From assembly GCA_026929865.2 (NCBI GenBank), contig CM049416.1, positions 5,507,501 to 5,571,500 of the forward strand: a DNA stretch of 64,000 bases, in the 5' to 3' direction. Below the pieces are notes generated by a model. It saw only the letters and a list, made by a program, of their open reading frames with translations. It made no database searches and was not told where the DNA came from. Shown here in pieces: positions 47,419 through 58,981 of the stretch (positions are counted from its first letter, which is position 1; every line of letters starts with the position of its first letter). Made by a program: the position numbers and the translations under genes. This DNA is from Hyperoplus lanceolatus (Eukaryota > Chordata > Actinopteri > Uranoscopiformes > Ammodytidae).

Positions 47419-49032
47419 CCCCTCCCCCATATGGTTTCAATAAACTATTTTGGTTTCTTTTCAACCATGTATTGTGTGGATCATTTTGCATTGAAATGAG
47501 GGTGTCAAATCTAGCAACAAAAAGTCCCAGGCAATTTGTAATGTATCTAAGCGTAGGTTAATGACGTGTGCGTATTGTGCGCCCTTTCAACAGCATTCCA
47601 GTGCCAGACTTTCAGGTAAAGCACTCGGACACTGCAGCAATAATCGCGCACGGCGAGGCTGTTGGTTCGCAGCGAGAAGGTGTTGTATTGCAGCCATGGT
47701 TTCTCACACGCGCGGACTTTGGCAACGCCTTTAGCAGGTGGGGCCGCTCTGAATGAGGTTCAGCTGAGTTCAATTAAATCTGTTTCTTTGATATCTGTGA
47801 AATGCCACAGGGTTGTTGATGTTTTTTTTTGTATGTGTAGTGGTACTATAAACTCACATGTGTGTGGAAAACGTAAACGTCAAATTCATTAAAACATTTT
47901 TTTTCTCTACTATTAGTCTGTTTCTTGCGCCAGTGGTCCGCATTGAGCATTGTTTTATTATTTTGAAAAGTGGAGGAAATAAATTTCCCTGACGCGGCAT
48001 GATCACTGACGATTTGGTCGCTAAGAAGGTTGAAAGAGTGGGTCAGCTCCGTCTTGCAGTTCCATCTTAGTGAAAGAGCTACTTTCGCTAAGAACGAATC
48101 TGGGAAACGCATTCTTCTTTCACAGCGTTCTTAAGAGCGCTCCAAAGAAGTACTTAGCCCAAAGAGGCTCTTAACGAATCTGGGAAACGCAGCCATTGTT
48201 ATTGTAAAACATGGGAGGGGTCAGGTTGATCTGAGTTGGAGGGTCAGGCAAGGGTGGGGGAGGTAGGAGACAGGTAGACAGCTAAGCTGGGTGGGGGAAG
48301 AGGAGGGTTAGACAGGTTGGGAGGCAGACAGGTTTGAGATATACATTCATATTATAATCGTGGGTGGGGCAGGCCAGTGTTGTGCCTGAACGCGTTCAAT
48401 GAACGTTCATATTGGGGGCGAACGTGAACTGAACGTATGTATTTCTGCCTCATGAACGTTTTTGCGAATGCGCTCATTCTGGCGTTTGGGAACGGCGCTC
48501 TTACAGTCGTTCAATCGTTCATCGAGTGCAAGATTTTCATAAAAAACCCCCGCTAAAATACATCGTAAACAGCCCTTAATATGTAGCTGAAAAACACCCA
48601 ATCTGGCAACACATGCCACCACAGCGTCGCACTGCCGCTGCGTCATCAAAATGCGAAACACCGCGGGAAAAAACTAAAACAAATGAATACAGCAGCGTAT
48701 TACTCAGACCCATGACTCAGACCATGGACCTAGCCTCAGGTTCTACCTCTTCTTCGTATGATTGTTACCTACCTCAGATTGTGTTTGTGTTAATAAGTAT
48801 GTCAACACATCTTCTGGACTTTGTTGTTCACAGTAGGCCCTACACTGCAGTTTAGAATGGTCTCCTTGAGGGTTTTACTATTTTAAGTAGTAGGCTAATT
48901 TGTTTGTACAGTAGAACCTGCCTGGTATATTTTCCAGCTTTCTTTGAATGAAATTTCATGTGAATTGTTTCCAGGTTTGGAAAATTATAAAAACTTTTGC
49001 ACCTTAACCGTTTTTGTTTGAATAATTCTTAA

Positions 49033-49634
49033 AGAGGACCTATTATGCTACTTTTCTGGTCTTAATTTCTTGTTTTACACTGCTATAGAGCAACCTGACA
49101 CGAATCACATCACAAAAAACTATGTAGATTTTCAGGAAGCTCTTTCTCTTATTTTGGCGATCCAGCACATCCTGTCAACACTTGAGTGTGTGTGCTTCGG
49201 CTCCCTCCGCCTGTGCTTCGGCCATCTCCGCTCCCCTCCCCCCCTCCTGCAAACCCCACTCCGTTGTGATTGGTTACCTTCCTGCCGGAACACTTTCAGT
49301 GGCGGGAAGCGCGAGCATGGACCTATAAGGGCGCGAGGCAGACGCGAACAGGGAAGTGACAGCATTACCATACATGGAAACATCCGCGTGGAGACGTAAC
49401 AAAGTTTTATGCGACGTCACAAATTATGAAAGGGTAGACCGCTTTGAAGACGTGACTTCTCGACTGGCTAGAATAGTGTTTAGTGCTCTGCACAGACACC
49501 CCAGACGGTCAGCAGGGAATATGTCGAAATGCATGTAAGTCATTATTTGATAATTTAGTATGGTTAAGCATGACTATGAATCATCATAACAACGTTTATA
49601 GGTCATAAAAGTCAAAAAGCATCATAGGTCCTCT
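49033..49634. mobile_element. TTAA-flanked MITE, family 'AGAGGACCTAT', copy B
   Basis: The ends are AGAGGACCTATTATGC and GCATCATAGGTCCTCT, flanked by TTAA (49029-49032 and 49635-49638). It is inverted relative to copy A (19,125-19,644), with which it shares the ends and internal blocks (GTTTAGTGCTCTGCA, CCCCACTCCGTTGTGATTGG). Confidence 0.88.
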
Positions 49635-49999
49635 TTAATTAAAAAGACCATCAAACAGCAACTTTTTCCTCATGTGTTTGAGAATATACTGTAGGGGTAA
49701 AAGCTGCAGCTGGCTTCTAGTGTGGACTGAATGTTATTTAAATAATTTCTGTCTGTGGTTCTATATGGAATGTGGCAATTATTTAGAAAAATAATAGCCT
49801 GCAGCACCATATTGAAAAAAAAAGAACTATTGTTGTATCTGCCCTTATGACATATTCTAAAGGTAATTGTTTAACTAAGAAATAATGTTTAATTAAGTGT
49901 CAAAATCTTCTGTTGTAGATAACTGAACAGGCCCTTTCTACCTCTCCCAACATTAACTGGAGTGTGTGTGTGCCTCACAGGATGTATGTCCTGATGCAC

Positions 50000-50437
50000 A
50001 GTGTTCTTTTCCATAGGAAGTTCTGAGCATAACAGGATGAAGGTATGCTGCACACGCAAAAATAGTTTGAATTGAAGATAATAGCTACACGTTTTTAGAT
50101 TCCAATGTATGTTGCTTTACACGTGAGTCAGATACAGAATGACCAGGAAAGAGATAATTAAGGCTCACCAATAGAATGAGTAAGGGCCGGTGTCAGGAAG
50201 AATGTTTGACCAATCAGATCATCCCCTTTTGAGGTACAAAACCCACTGTTGCTTTGGGAGAGACGGGTTTTTTGGGAGCTCTTCATCCTTTAATCAGATA
50301 CTTAGTACTTTTTGATTGGCACAGGGTTCTGGCCACAACCCTAATCTTGACCGCAGTTGAGCTTTTTGTTTAAATAAAGAATTGTTCCTGACCTCCTCAA
50401 CTGTACTCGAGTCGATTCATTTATCTTCCAAACTGCA
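50000..50437 (+). mobile_element. Solo LTR, family B (fossil)
   Basis: The LTR-like right part has TTTAAATAAAGAATTGTTCC, TGACCTCCTCAACTG and a CTGCA end. The AATAAAGAATTGTTCC..CCTCCTCAACTG block recurs in reverse at 56,673-57,279. The left limit is uncertain. Confidence 0.5.
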
Positions 50438-50589
50438 CCTTTTTGAATGGAAACAAACCCATATACCTCACTATGAACTAGTTCATTTTTGAACTGTGAA
50501 CTTAGTTCAGAATTTTTAATTATGAACTATGAACTGAACTAGTTAATTTTAAAGTGTGTGAACTGAACTTTGAACTAGTAACACACACT

Positions 50590-50985
50590 CAACAAAAATA
50601 TAAACGCAACACTTTTGTTTTTGCTCCCATTTTTCATGAGATGGACTTAAAGATCTAAAATTCATTCCAGATACACAATTGTACCATTTCTCTCAAACAT
50701 TGTTCACAAATCTGTCTAAATGTGTGATAGTGAGCACTTCTGCTTTGCTGAGATAATCCATCCCACCTCACAGGTGTGCCACATCAAGATGCTGATCTGA
50801 CATCATGATTAGTGCACAGGTGTGCCTTAGACTGTCCACAATAAAAGGCCACTCTGAAATGTGCATTTTTTTGCTTTATTGGGGGTCTGGGGACTCAGAA
50901 CCAGTCAGTATCTGGTGTGACTACCATTTGCCTCATGCAGTGCAACACATCTTCTTCGCATAGAGTTTATCAGATTGTCAATTGG
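50590..50985. mobile_element. DNA-transposon end of a highly conserved fish family
   Basis: The sequence starts CAACAAAAATATAAACGCAA, CACTTTTGTTTTTGCTCCC and continues through CACAGGTGTGCCACATCAAG and GATTAGTGCACAGGTGTGCC. I recognise it as a repeat found nearly unchanged in many fish genomes, but I do not know its superfamily with certainty. Only one end is present; it breaks off at about 50,985 where another repeat (AAATGGTAAATGGACTTGTA) begins. Confidence 0.55.
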
Positions 50986-51249
50986 TAAATGGTAAATGGA
51001 CTTGTATATCTATTTATTTATCTATTATTATTATTCCGGACAATTACACATAATACATAATTTTCTCATTGCATATTCATACATATTACTTTGTGTTATC
51101 GTCCGAAGGGAAGCAGGAGAAGCCAAAGGCTTATCGGGTCCCGCCCCCACTGCCATAAGATTCAGATACACAGATACACAGCTACTACAGTTAGAACATT
51201 TTTTTTCTTTTTTTTTAAGAAGATTCATTCTAATACACAGATAATTTTA

Positions 51250-51610
51250 GGTCTCTATTTTCCTCTCTGCCTGTGACAATGCAGATATGGCCTTGTCCAT
51301 TTCTTCTCTAGTAGTCTAAACACATCTGCAAAAGTATTCAAAACAGTCAGTGTGTCTGCTGACCTCGGCTACAGTCTCATAACATGCAGTGTATTTACAA
51401 ATTCTTCAGTCAGAGAAAGTCTTCCAATTTTGAATCGGGTGTTCTGAACACACAGCTGATAATTAACATTTATCTTTCATTTGAATTTCAATAGTCACAC
51501 ATTCCATTAGGTTATCAATAGCAGAGCACATTTTATTTACGATTTCAAACCTTATATTTTGACACAAACCAGTTTAAATCCCTTTTGTTCAAAGTCCATG
51601 CTTTTGCCTT
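51250..51610 (-). pseudogene. Start of LINE ORF2 (endonuclease), broken
   Basis: Downstream of ORF1 on the same strand, interrupted frames read 'MECVTIEIQMK', 'NTRFKIGRLSLTEEFVNTL' and 'DCFEYFC', recalling the endonuclease segment 'TIEI...SCVYRTPDSKLEDF'. Frameshifts and stops occur and the sequence ends at about 51,250, so the element is truncated at its 3' side. Confidence 0.5.
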
Positions 51611-51612
51611 CT

Positions 51613-52444
51613 TTAATCCTCGTCCCTCCGGAATTGATCCAAATCCTCCTCCGTTTTGATTTGCACAATTTTGGCTTCTTCGGGTGTAGCTCCATTCATT
51701 TTGATGAAGATTCTTCCATCTCTCGTCCAAGTTTGTTGGACCTGTCCACATTTTTTTAACCCTCTCGCTTGGTAGGCCAGATAACCCTTTCTCTTGGTTA
51801 AATTTTCACTCATTCCAATTTGTTCACCTTTAAGCTTTTTGCCTTGAGTGAGCAGATTTATCTTATGCTTTCTACTCACAAATTTCAGAATGACAGCACG
51901 CTTTTTGGCGAATTTCCCCTTCGGGAGAAGAAAACAGGACTCCACATTCTCTAGATCCAGATTAATGGCTTTGCTTCTCAGAAACATTGCCACTTGTTTT
52001 TCCACCGTTACATTCCCTGTAACGCCCTCTTCTTCTCCATTCCCGGCACCTGCATACGACCTTGGTTTAATATCCATTCCAGTTATTATCACATCTCTGT
52101 TTTTTGCTTGTTGTTCTTGATCATCAATTTTATCTCCAAGCTCTTTCAAGAGCTGATCTTTCTTCACATTGACGGCTTGAAGTTCCTTCAATTCGATCAT
52201 CAGTGGCTTCAGACCAGCAGCAACTTTCTCTTTGATTTTTACATCAAAACGCCCAATCAATTCGTCCATAATCCCAGCCAGTTCAGCCTTCCGCAGTGCT
52301 CGCTCCGTCTCCCTCTCACTTTTTATTTCTCTCTTCAAATCTGCCAACATTCCTTTCTTCAATTCTGCCAACTGTTTTCATTTCTTCCGCAAAAACTTTG
52401 TCTTCCTCCATTGCCTTATCAGTGGTTTTTCCTTTTTTGGACAT
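51613..52444 (-). pseudogene. LINE ORF1 protein, one frameshift
   Basis: The frame starts at ATG 52444 (MSKKGKTTDKAMEEDKVFAE), shifts near 52,375, and then stays open to 51,613 (252 codons). The first half is a charged coiled coil (LKREIKSERETERALRKAEL). The second half has an RRM-like core and C-terminal domain (RDVIITGMDIK, RAVILKFVSRKHKINLL, GRIFIKMNG), as in ORF1 proteins of fish non-LTR retrotransposons. ORF1 binds the element's RNA. Only one frameshift is seen over 277 codons, so the copy is fairly young. It is not a host gene. Confidence 0.75.
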
Positions 52445-52640
52445 CTCCAGAGATTTTCAGAGATTTTTAATGCTGTGAATCTGAGTTCTCCGCTGCTCTC
52501 AAAAAAAAATCTAATTAGTTGTTGTTCTCAAGAGTATAGCGCTATATCTCCGTTTATCACAGACCCAAAGCGCTTTACATTGTTTTTGTACACATTCACC
52601 CAGTCACACACACATTCATACACCGATAGCAGCAGCTACC

Positions 52641-53685
52641 ACGCAGGGTAGGCTTAGCACTAGGGTGTTCTTGACTAAAACAACCAGATTTTATTGAAGT
52701 ACACTTGGCAAATTGCACATAGCACACATCCTACTGCAGGGGTACTGAGGCCACGCCCCCTACATGCTCTGTGCATTCCTCCATCACATGGGGTGCATTT
52801 GACTTTATTTATTGAATGGGTCGGGTCAGACAGATGCGTAATATTTTACTCGACATTCATCTTTTTGTTGTTCAGTGAAATTATTGATTGTTCATAAAAT
52901 AATCAAAATTTGATAAAGCTCTTCTTACAAATAAATCTGTTCACATGTAATGTATTTTTATTGTATTATTTTGCATGGATGTCTGCCTATGACCAAAGAT
53001 AGTGTTTAAATGTTTAGATTTAAGTTTGGTTATGAAAAAAAAATTATTTAAATTACCGCCATTTAGTTAATTCCTATCATTTCCAATTTTGAATATTCCC
53101 AAAATTCCCGAGCGAAAGTTCCCGTGGAAAGTTTCCGGAAACTTTCCGGTAATTTACCGGAAACTTTCCACCCCTTTGCAACCCTAGGCATTGATAATGA
53201 ATGGGTTTCTGCATCCTAGCTGTTGTTTACCACATAATTGAATTCACTTCAGCCTTTGCCAGGGACTAGCATGTGCAAGGCAGTTTATCAATGCCAGCTT
53301 CAAAGCTGACTTCCAAGTTTACCACGCATGCTAAAGACATGGGGCCCTGGGTCTGTGATTCCTTAGGGAACATCCTACATCTTTTTCTGGCATACTAAAT
53401 AGTAGGAAAGTACGGGTATTGGAACCGCAGGGACTGGAGTATGTCACACCCCTTCCCCTGCCTTGAAGGTTGTCTTCTCCACAGATAGGCTTGAAAGGGT
53501 CTTTAGGTGTTTAGGTGTTGACTTTATTACAGAAAAAAATGTGTTTGAATTGTAACCAACTCCAGTTGGAAACGCTCATAGTGCTCCACTATTTCAAAGT
53601 CTAAAGTTGTTAAGCATATATGATGTGAATACTCTTCAGATAATACTTACTAACTTAAAACTTCTTTATTCTTATTCTGTTTTTT
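52641..53685. other. Intergenic; one short MITE fragment
   Basis: Apart from a right-half copy (about 53,370-53,430) of the element at 4,897-5,170 and a palindromic TTTCCGGAAACTTTCCGG cluster at about 53,130-53,170, I see nothing that can be named. Confidence 0.4.
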
Positions 53686-53689
53686 TATA

Positions 53690-53982
53690 ACCAGGTCACA
53701 GATCCATAGTCATCAGACCACATCTGTACATCTCCTTCACCGGTTTTCAATCAGGGATAGAGGCCCAGTCATTTTGAACAGTTTTCCTGTTAACGTATTA
53801 ACATATTGACTGTATGTTATATCGTCTTTATTGTATTTTAATGTTAGCTGGGCATCCTTTATTAGCCCATTGGGTTTCTTTTGTCCCAACAATGCATTTA
53901 TGAATGTCTATGTGCATCTTTTTTGTTATTTCAATCTTGTTTATCTTGCACAAATAAATACAACTAAACTAAACTAAACTAC
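53690..53982 (+). mobile_element. LINE 3' tail
   Basis: A T-rich 3' UTR-like sequence ends CACAAATAAATACAACTAAA followed by CTAAA tandem units (to about 53,982), a usual 3' end of L2/CR1-type LINEs. No reverse transcriptase frame is left. Confidence 0.55.
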
Positions 53983-54284
53983 AAACTAGGTGATTAAGAT
54001 CACCTTGGCCTGTGTTATGGTTGTAACAGTTGGCCCCTGTTTCCTGCCTGCCTCCCTCCCCTTCCTGCAGCTGACACTCAAAGAGACACGCACGGTTTGC
54101 TTAAGCACTTCCAACTCCTCCACAGCACACACACATCCATGCACTGGTCTCATTACTGACTCAACTGGTTTACTCCATGTTTTGATTGGCATTACCTTCA
54201 GTTCTAATAAATAACTCTTGATAAACTTTGTGAACCTGTCTCAGAAACCTTTGTGCTGAATTTCCAAAAGATGCGTGTGCGCGC

Positions 54285-54297
54285 ACACACACAAACA

Positions 54298-54374
<77 letters not shown>
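54285..54374. repeat. (CA)n microsatellite
   Basis: This CA run has a few AAAC interruptions at its left side. Confidence 0.95.
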
Positions 54375-54376
<2 letters not shown>

Positions 54377-55071
54377 TAACTTGCCATTCAGGAGTTGAAT
54401 AACTGCTCCTTAGGGTCTGTCCATCTGCATTGATTGTAATGATGTAACACAGAAAATGTAAGCCCAAAAAAGTAGAAGAAATGAATCAAGTTTGCATTGT
54501 GTATGATTAATTATTACTATTAATGATTGCCACGATTTATGACTTCAGTCTGTAATCATGTTATTGACTGATTTTTGATATATGATACAGTGTGAAAAAC
54601 AGTTTGGGTAAAAAAAAAATCTAAATTCAAGAGCTATTTTCCCTTTCACACTCAACCTGAAAAACAATATGTCAGACCCATTGTTCAACTCCGAACAAAA
54701 TGTTTTCACAGCTCACTAAATCACACATACACAACAATGTCTGCATCAATAGATCAATCAGAGAATTTTGACAAACCGTGCAAAGTACTCAAACAACTGT
54801 TTGTCTAAAGCAATCAGTGTGTTGCTGCTTCCCTTGAAAGAGTCATTCAAACGGTGTGAATCTTGATGATGCAGAAATACAGTATTGAAGAGGGGTTGTT
54901 TGGTTTAGATAATGTCTTTTTTTTACCATAGCAGTGAGGAGTCGTCCTCCAAGTAAATTGTCTTGTACAGGGCTTTACTCGTTGTACTTGACCACTCAGA
55001 GAACCTTACACTTCTGTCGCATTCACACACTGATAAAAGAGGCTGCTGTTATCACACGTTCTAACAAGAGT
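54375..55071. other. Intergenic, nothing seen
   Basis: The DNA is AT-rich. No TIR, coding likeness or repeat family was recognised. Confidence 0.5.
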
Positions 55072-56333
55072 ACCTATTTGCAGACCCATGGGGGAAACCA
55101 TTGAAAACGGAAGCCACGCCCCGAACTCATTTCATTGGTCAGAATTGTAACCTACTCTGAATTTGTTGTCTTCTTTTTGTTTTACTGCCGGAGTTCACCT
55201 AGCGGTGAATAATAATACACAGTTTCCACCGGTTATGATGCTAGTACACAGTAAAATACGTCAGTTTGTTAAGGGTCCCAAGTGGCCAGGACGGTGGTAA
55301 AATGTAGATGTTGAGGTAGAAGATGAATGAAGCAACGAAGCTTTGGGTACATCTTCTAAAATCCGTCTCTTTAATTCACAATTATCACACTAGGTCAATC
55401 ACATACAAATAGAAACTCTTATAAATAAAACACAAAAAGTGCCACCACATTAAAATAAACAGCTCATTTTAAAAAGCGGGGTGAAAGGCATAACGTCTGA
55501 CACATAAGGTGACAGTTTCCATTCTAGATCCTAATTGATTTATTACCAGATCCTTTGTCCTCTAGTGATCACAGTTTTAATTATTATATAATTTCTATAT
55601 TCATATTAGGCTATTGAACGATCGATGCTCGTCTGTGACTTTGTGATCACGCAAATGAACGTAACAATCGTGTGCAGCCGCAGAATTACATTTCAACCAG
55701 ACATAAATAGCCTATGTTCATATTAGGCTATTTAACGAGGCTCGTCTGTGACTTTGTAATCATGCAAGTGAACAGTAACGATCGCGTGCAGCCGCAGAAT
55801 GAGATAGGCTACAATACAATAGGTTTATTAATCCGAACACAGTTAGCATTAGCCTGCACTGCTGCAACAAGGCTCCAACTGACACTACGTAAAGGCTATT
55901 TACAGCTTCGTTTAAGAGGAAAAGACAAGCATTTGTTTCCAGGACTTCTAAGATAAAAGTTCAACTTTTTGTGTTTCATTTATAAGAGTTGATATTTGTA
56001 TGTGATTGACCTACTTGTGATAATTGTGAATTAAAGAGACGGATTTTAGAAGATGTACTCAAAGCTTCGTTGCTTCATTCATCTTCTACCTCAACATCTA
56101 CATTTTACCACCGTCCTGGCCACGTGGGACCCTTAACAAACTGACGTATTTTACTGTGTACTAGCACCATAACCGGTGGAAACTGCGTATTATTATTCAC
56201 CGCTAGGTGAACTCCGGCAGTAAAACAAAAAGAAGACAACAAATTCAGAGTAGGTTACAATTCTGACCAATGAAATGAGTTTGGGGCGTGGCTTCCGTTT
56301 TCAATGGTTTCCCCCATGGGTCTGCAAATAGGT
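55072..56333. repeat. Large foldback: two 370-bp inverted arms, about 97% identical
   Basis: The left arm 55,072-55,440 is the inverse of the right arm 55,964-56,333. The outer ends are ACCTATTTGCAGACCCATGG and CCATGGGTCTGCAAATAGGT. Reading by eye I count roughly ten differences. The spacer is 523 bp and contains a tandem pair of about 85-bp units. I found no transposase and no clear target duplication. It may be a non-autonomous element with long TIRs. Confidence 0.85.
55601..55800. repeat. Two-copy tandem repeat in the foldback spacer
   Basis: Units 55,601-55,686 and 55,718-55,800 share TCATATTAGGCTATT, CTCGTCTGTGACTTTGT and GTGCAGCCGCAGAAT in order, separated by 31 bp. Confidence 0.8.
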
Positions 56334-56385
56334 GCCTCTCCGTTCTAAGGCTGATTGAACTACATTGTTTGGCCTCTCACTAGAC

Positions 56386-56390
<5 letters not shown>

Positions 56391-56448
<58 letters not shown>
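56391..56448. repeat. (CA)n microsatellite
   Basis: The run is uninterrupted. Confidence 0.95.
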
Positions 56449-56449
<1 letters not shown>

Positions 56450-56575
56450 AATGGCTCGGTGTCTGTCTTGCCCTGGGACACTTGGACACTTGGACACTTG
56501 GACATGTGGCGGGGGGTGGGGATCTAACCAGCAACCCTGTGATCAGTAAACAATGGCAGACACCCACCCTATTTG
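56450..56575. repeat. tRNA-like dispersed repeat with ACTTGGAC triplication
   Basis: TGTCTTGCCCTGGGACACTT, then tandem GGACACTT units, GGGGATCTAACCAGCAACCC and GGCAGACACCCACCCT belong to the same repeat group as 24,640-25,515. Confidence 0.5.
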
Positions 56576-56672
56576 CTTAACTATTGTTTTGACACAGTGA
56601 GCCAAAATCTAAAAAAGTGTGTAAATTATTTAGCAAAATCCTAGTGTCGTTTCTGGACAGACTTTCAAAAAC

Positions 56673-57279
56673 TGTAGTGGTCCCAGGATGATGAAAAAAG
56701 AGACAGCTTGATGCAGTTGAGGAGGTTTTCCGGAACAATTCTTTATTATAAACAAAAACTCAGACTGCAATCAAAAGAACGAAGCCAATCAAAATATACG
56801 AAGTATTGGAGTCAAATTTAAAGTGAGGTAGATGCATCATGAAAAGCTCCTAGCAAAACCCGCTATTCTTCTGATTCTAAGGCCTTTTTATCCTCAGACT
56901 CTAAGTAAGATGAGTGTCACTTTGGTCATAAAGATCTGCCCCCTTGTTGTCCCTGATAGGTGGACCCTGACTATTCCTTAAACTATTACCAAAAGAGGCT
57001 TAGTGGGAAACATCATCTTCAAAGCAATGCACCATGGGGTGCCTATGAGTCTACTCAGAATTTCAGAATAGTAAGGTTTAACAACTTCACATAAACTAAC
57101 TACTGTTAGGCTCGTAAAACAGTCATTCATGAGCCTATATTAATGTAGGCAAGCTAAAGCAGAAATACCGGAGGTTTCCCTTTCGATGACCAAGCCAAAC
57201 AACCCACATTCCTGACCCTGTCTCTTACCATTCAGGGGTGAGCACTATTTATATAATGGCCTTGTTGTGGGACACTACA
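56673..57279 (-). mobile_element. Solo LTR, family B (fossil)
   Basis: Its ends are TGTAGTG and CACTACA. On the minus strand a TATATAAATAG-like box lies near the start, and AATAAAGAATTGTTCC with CCTCCTCAACTG lies near the end, shared with the copy at 50,000-50,437. No internal region is attached. Confidence 0.65.
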
Positions 57280-57545
57280 TGACAGTCCTTTCCTATAGCT
57301 CAGCACACATGGAGAGATGCATTTTGACTTGTAGATATCTTGTTATTCAGTATAATGGTTTTACTTAATTAAACAGTCATTTTAGGGTGTGTTTTGACAA
57401 AATACACCACACTAGTTACAGCCCTGGACATACAGCACAGTTCATCTTAAAAAGAACTACTCATGACTCAAATCGATCAAAGGTCAAAGGTCAAAGCCAT
57501 CAATCAAATCAAAACCCTTTGATCTGACACAAGGTGTAGTCTTAA

Positions 57546-58751
57546 AGCTCCCATATTATACACTTTTCGGTTCTATTACACACCATATTATATGGTCTTA
57601 GTGGTCCCTAATACGTTTTTCTTTAATTGTTTGCTGAAAAAAACTTTCAGATAATTTATTGTACTATGCTGATGTTCAGCTAATCTCACAATGGCCTATT
57701 TTTTTAAAAAGAGCTGCAGCTCCCCTCGTAAATATACAATCTTTGAGCTCCCCCCACCCCCTGCCCCTGTGAGGTCAGAAACGGGGAGAATTCTGACTGG
57801 AGTATATTGGGGGGGAGGGGTGGGGGTTTCAGAAAGGGGGAGAGTGAGAAAAGGAGAGATTATTATTTTTTTTATTATTTTGGCAGTCTCTAGGCACACC
57901 GTGCACCCATGGATATGTTAGAACATGTAGAGAAAATTAACCTTTAGTGATGCCCGCTCTGCATACACATATTACACATAATACACATACTACACATAAT
58001 AGCTTTAAATCAGCAGGCCCAGATTGAGTGAGAATTGTTGAGAGAGTTGAAATCACCAGATAGTCTTCTTTCGGCTGTCTGTACACAGAAGAAGAAGTGA
58101 CACTCTCAGGAAACTTTGACTGACCCTAAGCACATACACATTTAGAGAAGTGACCTTAGTAGAGAACTCTGGCTGACCTTACGCACATGCAAACTTAGAA
58201 CAGAGAAAGGGAACAACTGAAGAAACACCATTACATGACAAAAACGTGCAAACTGTCACAACTGACAGTTGAACATGTGCCTTGAGCCCCAGATTAATTT
58301 AGCATGATAAGGCCCCCCCCCCCCCCCCCTTGCACCCGACAACATGCACACACTACTGACATCAGGAGGAGCCAGAAGATTCCGGAAGAGAGCCAGCTTG
58401 AATGGCCATATTCAGTGCTCCAACCAGACTGCGTACAGTAGAATACGTCCCGTCTGCATCATTTGACTTTGACCAATAGGACTTCACAAGAAGAATCCTA
58501 CATATGCTTCAAGCGCACTCTGTTTAAGCGCCTTTTCTTCGTGAGAGCTCAACCAGGTTGAACCCTCACTGATAGGTCCGTGCACGTTTAACTGTACGAG
58601 ACACCTACTCTGCTTTTTGGTGAAATAAATACCACTTTTTATTAACTAAACATCTTGACTGGAACCTCCGTCCTTCATGCTATTTTTGTCCAAGTTTTTT
58701 CTTAACTTAACAAACACATTTAAAAAGTGCATTTAGCATAATATGTGACCT
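57546..58751. mobile_element. TTAA-flanked element carrying an LTR
   Basis: The left end AGCTCCCATATTATACAC and the right end GCATAATATGTGACCT are similar TIRs, flanked by TTAA (57542-57545 and 58752-58755). Most of the interior is the LTR described next. Confidence 0.65.
57916..58685 (+). mobile_element. Solo LTR, family C (fossil)
   Basis: It shares long blocks with the reverse copy at 61,860-62,736: GTAGAGAAAATTAAC, GAGTGAGAATT, GTACACAGAAGAAGAAGTGA, GACCCTAAGCACA, GGTGAAATAAATA and GTCCTTCA. A CACTCTGTTTAAGCGCC stretch and AATAAATA give it LTR layout. It also has a C run of about 18. The limits are approximate. Confidence 0.6.
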
Positions 58752-58765
58752 TTAACTCTCTCTCA

Positions 58766-58936
58766 TGTGTGTTCATTTGCTGTCGTGTTGTAATAAAATC
58801 TCTATCAAAACAGTCTCTTCTCAAGTTGTGTCTTGCTCATAGCTAAATATAAAAGGGCTGAAAAGGTAGAGACAGACCCACCCCACCACCACCACCACAC
58901 ACACACACACTCTGACTCACTCACACACACACATGC

Positions 58937-58981
<45 letters not shown>

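Larger units (their letters stand above)
46646..48194 (+). mobile_element. Harbinger derivative (1.55 kb) retaining the Myb/SANT gene only
   Basis: The ends are GGCCGCGTTTCCCAGATTCG and CGAATCTGGGAAACGCAGCC, flanked by ATT on both sides (46643-46645 and 48195-48197). The empty site is visible in the LTR copy at about 23.92 kb. Subterminal AAGAAGG/CTTCTT repeats cluster at both ends. The DDE transposase gene is missing. Confidence 0.85.
46566..48380 (-). mobile_element. LTR family D fragment, split by a Harbinger derivative (fossil)
   Basis: The pieces 46,566-46,645 and 48,195-48,380 together match, in reverse, the LTR at 23,650-24,166 (GTTTTACAATAACAAT|GTAT on the minus strand across the insertion point, then the AGAACTGTCT / GCCTGCCCCACCCACGATTA ends). 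The copy is partial at both ends. Confidence 0.65.
48381..50588. mobile_element. Possible hAT-like element with GAAC/GTTC-rich ends
   Basis: The left part AGTGTTGTGCCTGAACGCG, TTCAATGAACGTTCAT and the right part (about 50,470-50,588: ATGAACTAGTTCATTTTTG, AACTGAACTTTGAACTAG) are both built of GAAC/GTTC motifs in mirrored order. The TIR match is not exact, so the boundaries are tentative. It encloses the TTAA element at 49,033 and the LTR ending at 50,437. Confidence 0.35.
50986..52640. repeat. Fish 'TATAGCGC' repeat split by a LINE
   Basis: GGTAAATGGTAAATGGACTT (about 50,985-51,010) and ACCCAAAGCGCTTTACATTG, then CACCCAGTCACACACACATT, CATACACCGATAGC (about 52,563-52,627) are the start and end of one common teleost repeat. 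The LINE segment described next lies between them. Confidence 0.4.

Noticed and set aside
51994-52651. Plus-strand frames of 139-158 codons
   Set aside because: They are antisense to the LINE ORF1 on the minus strand.
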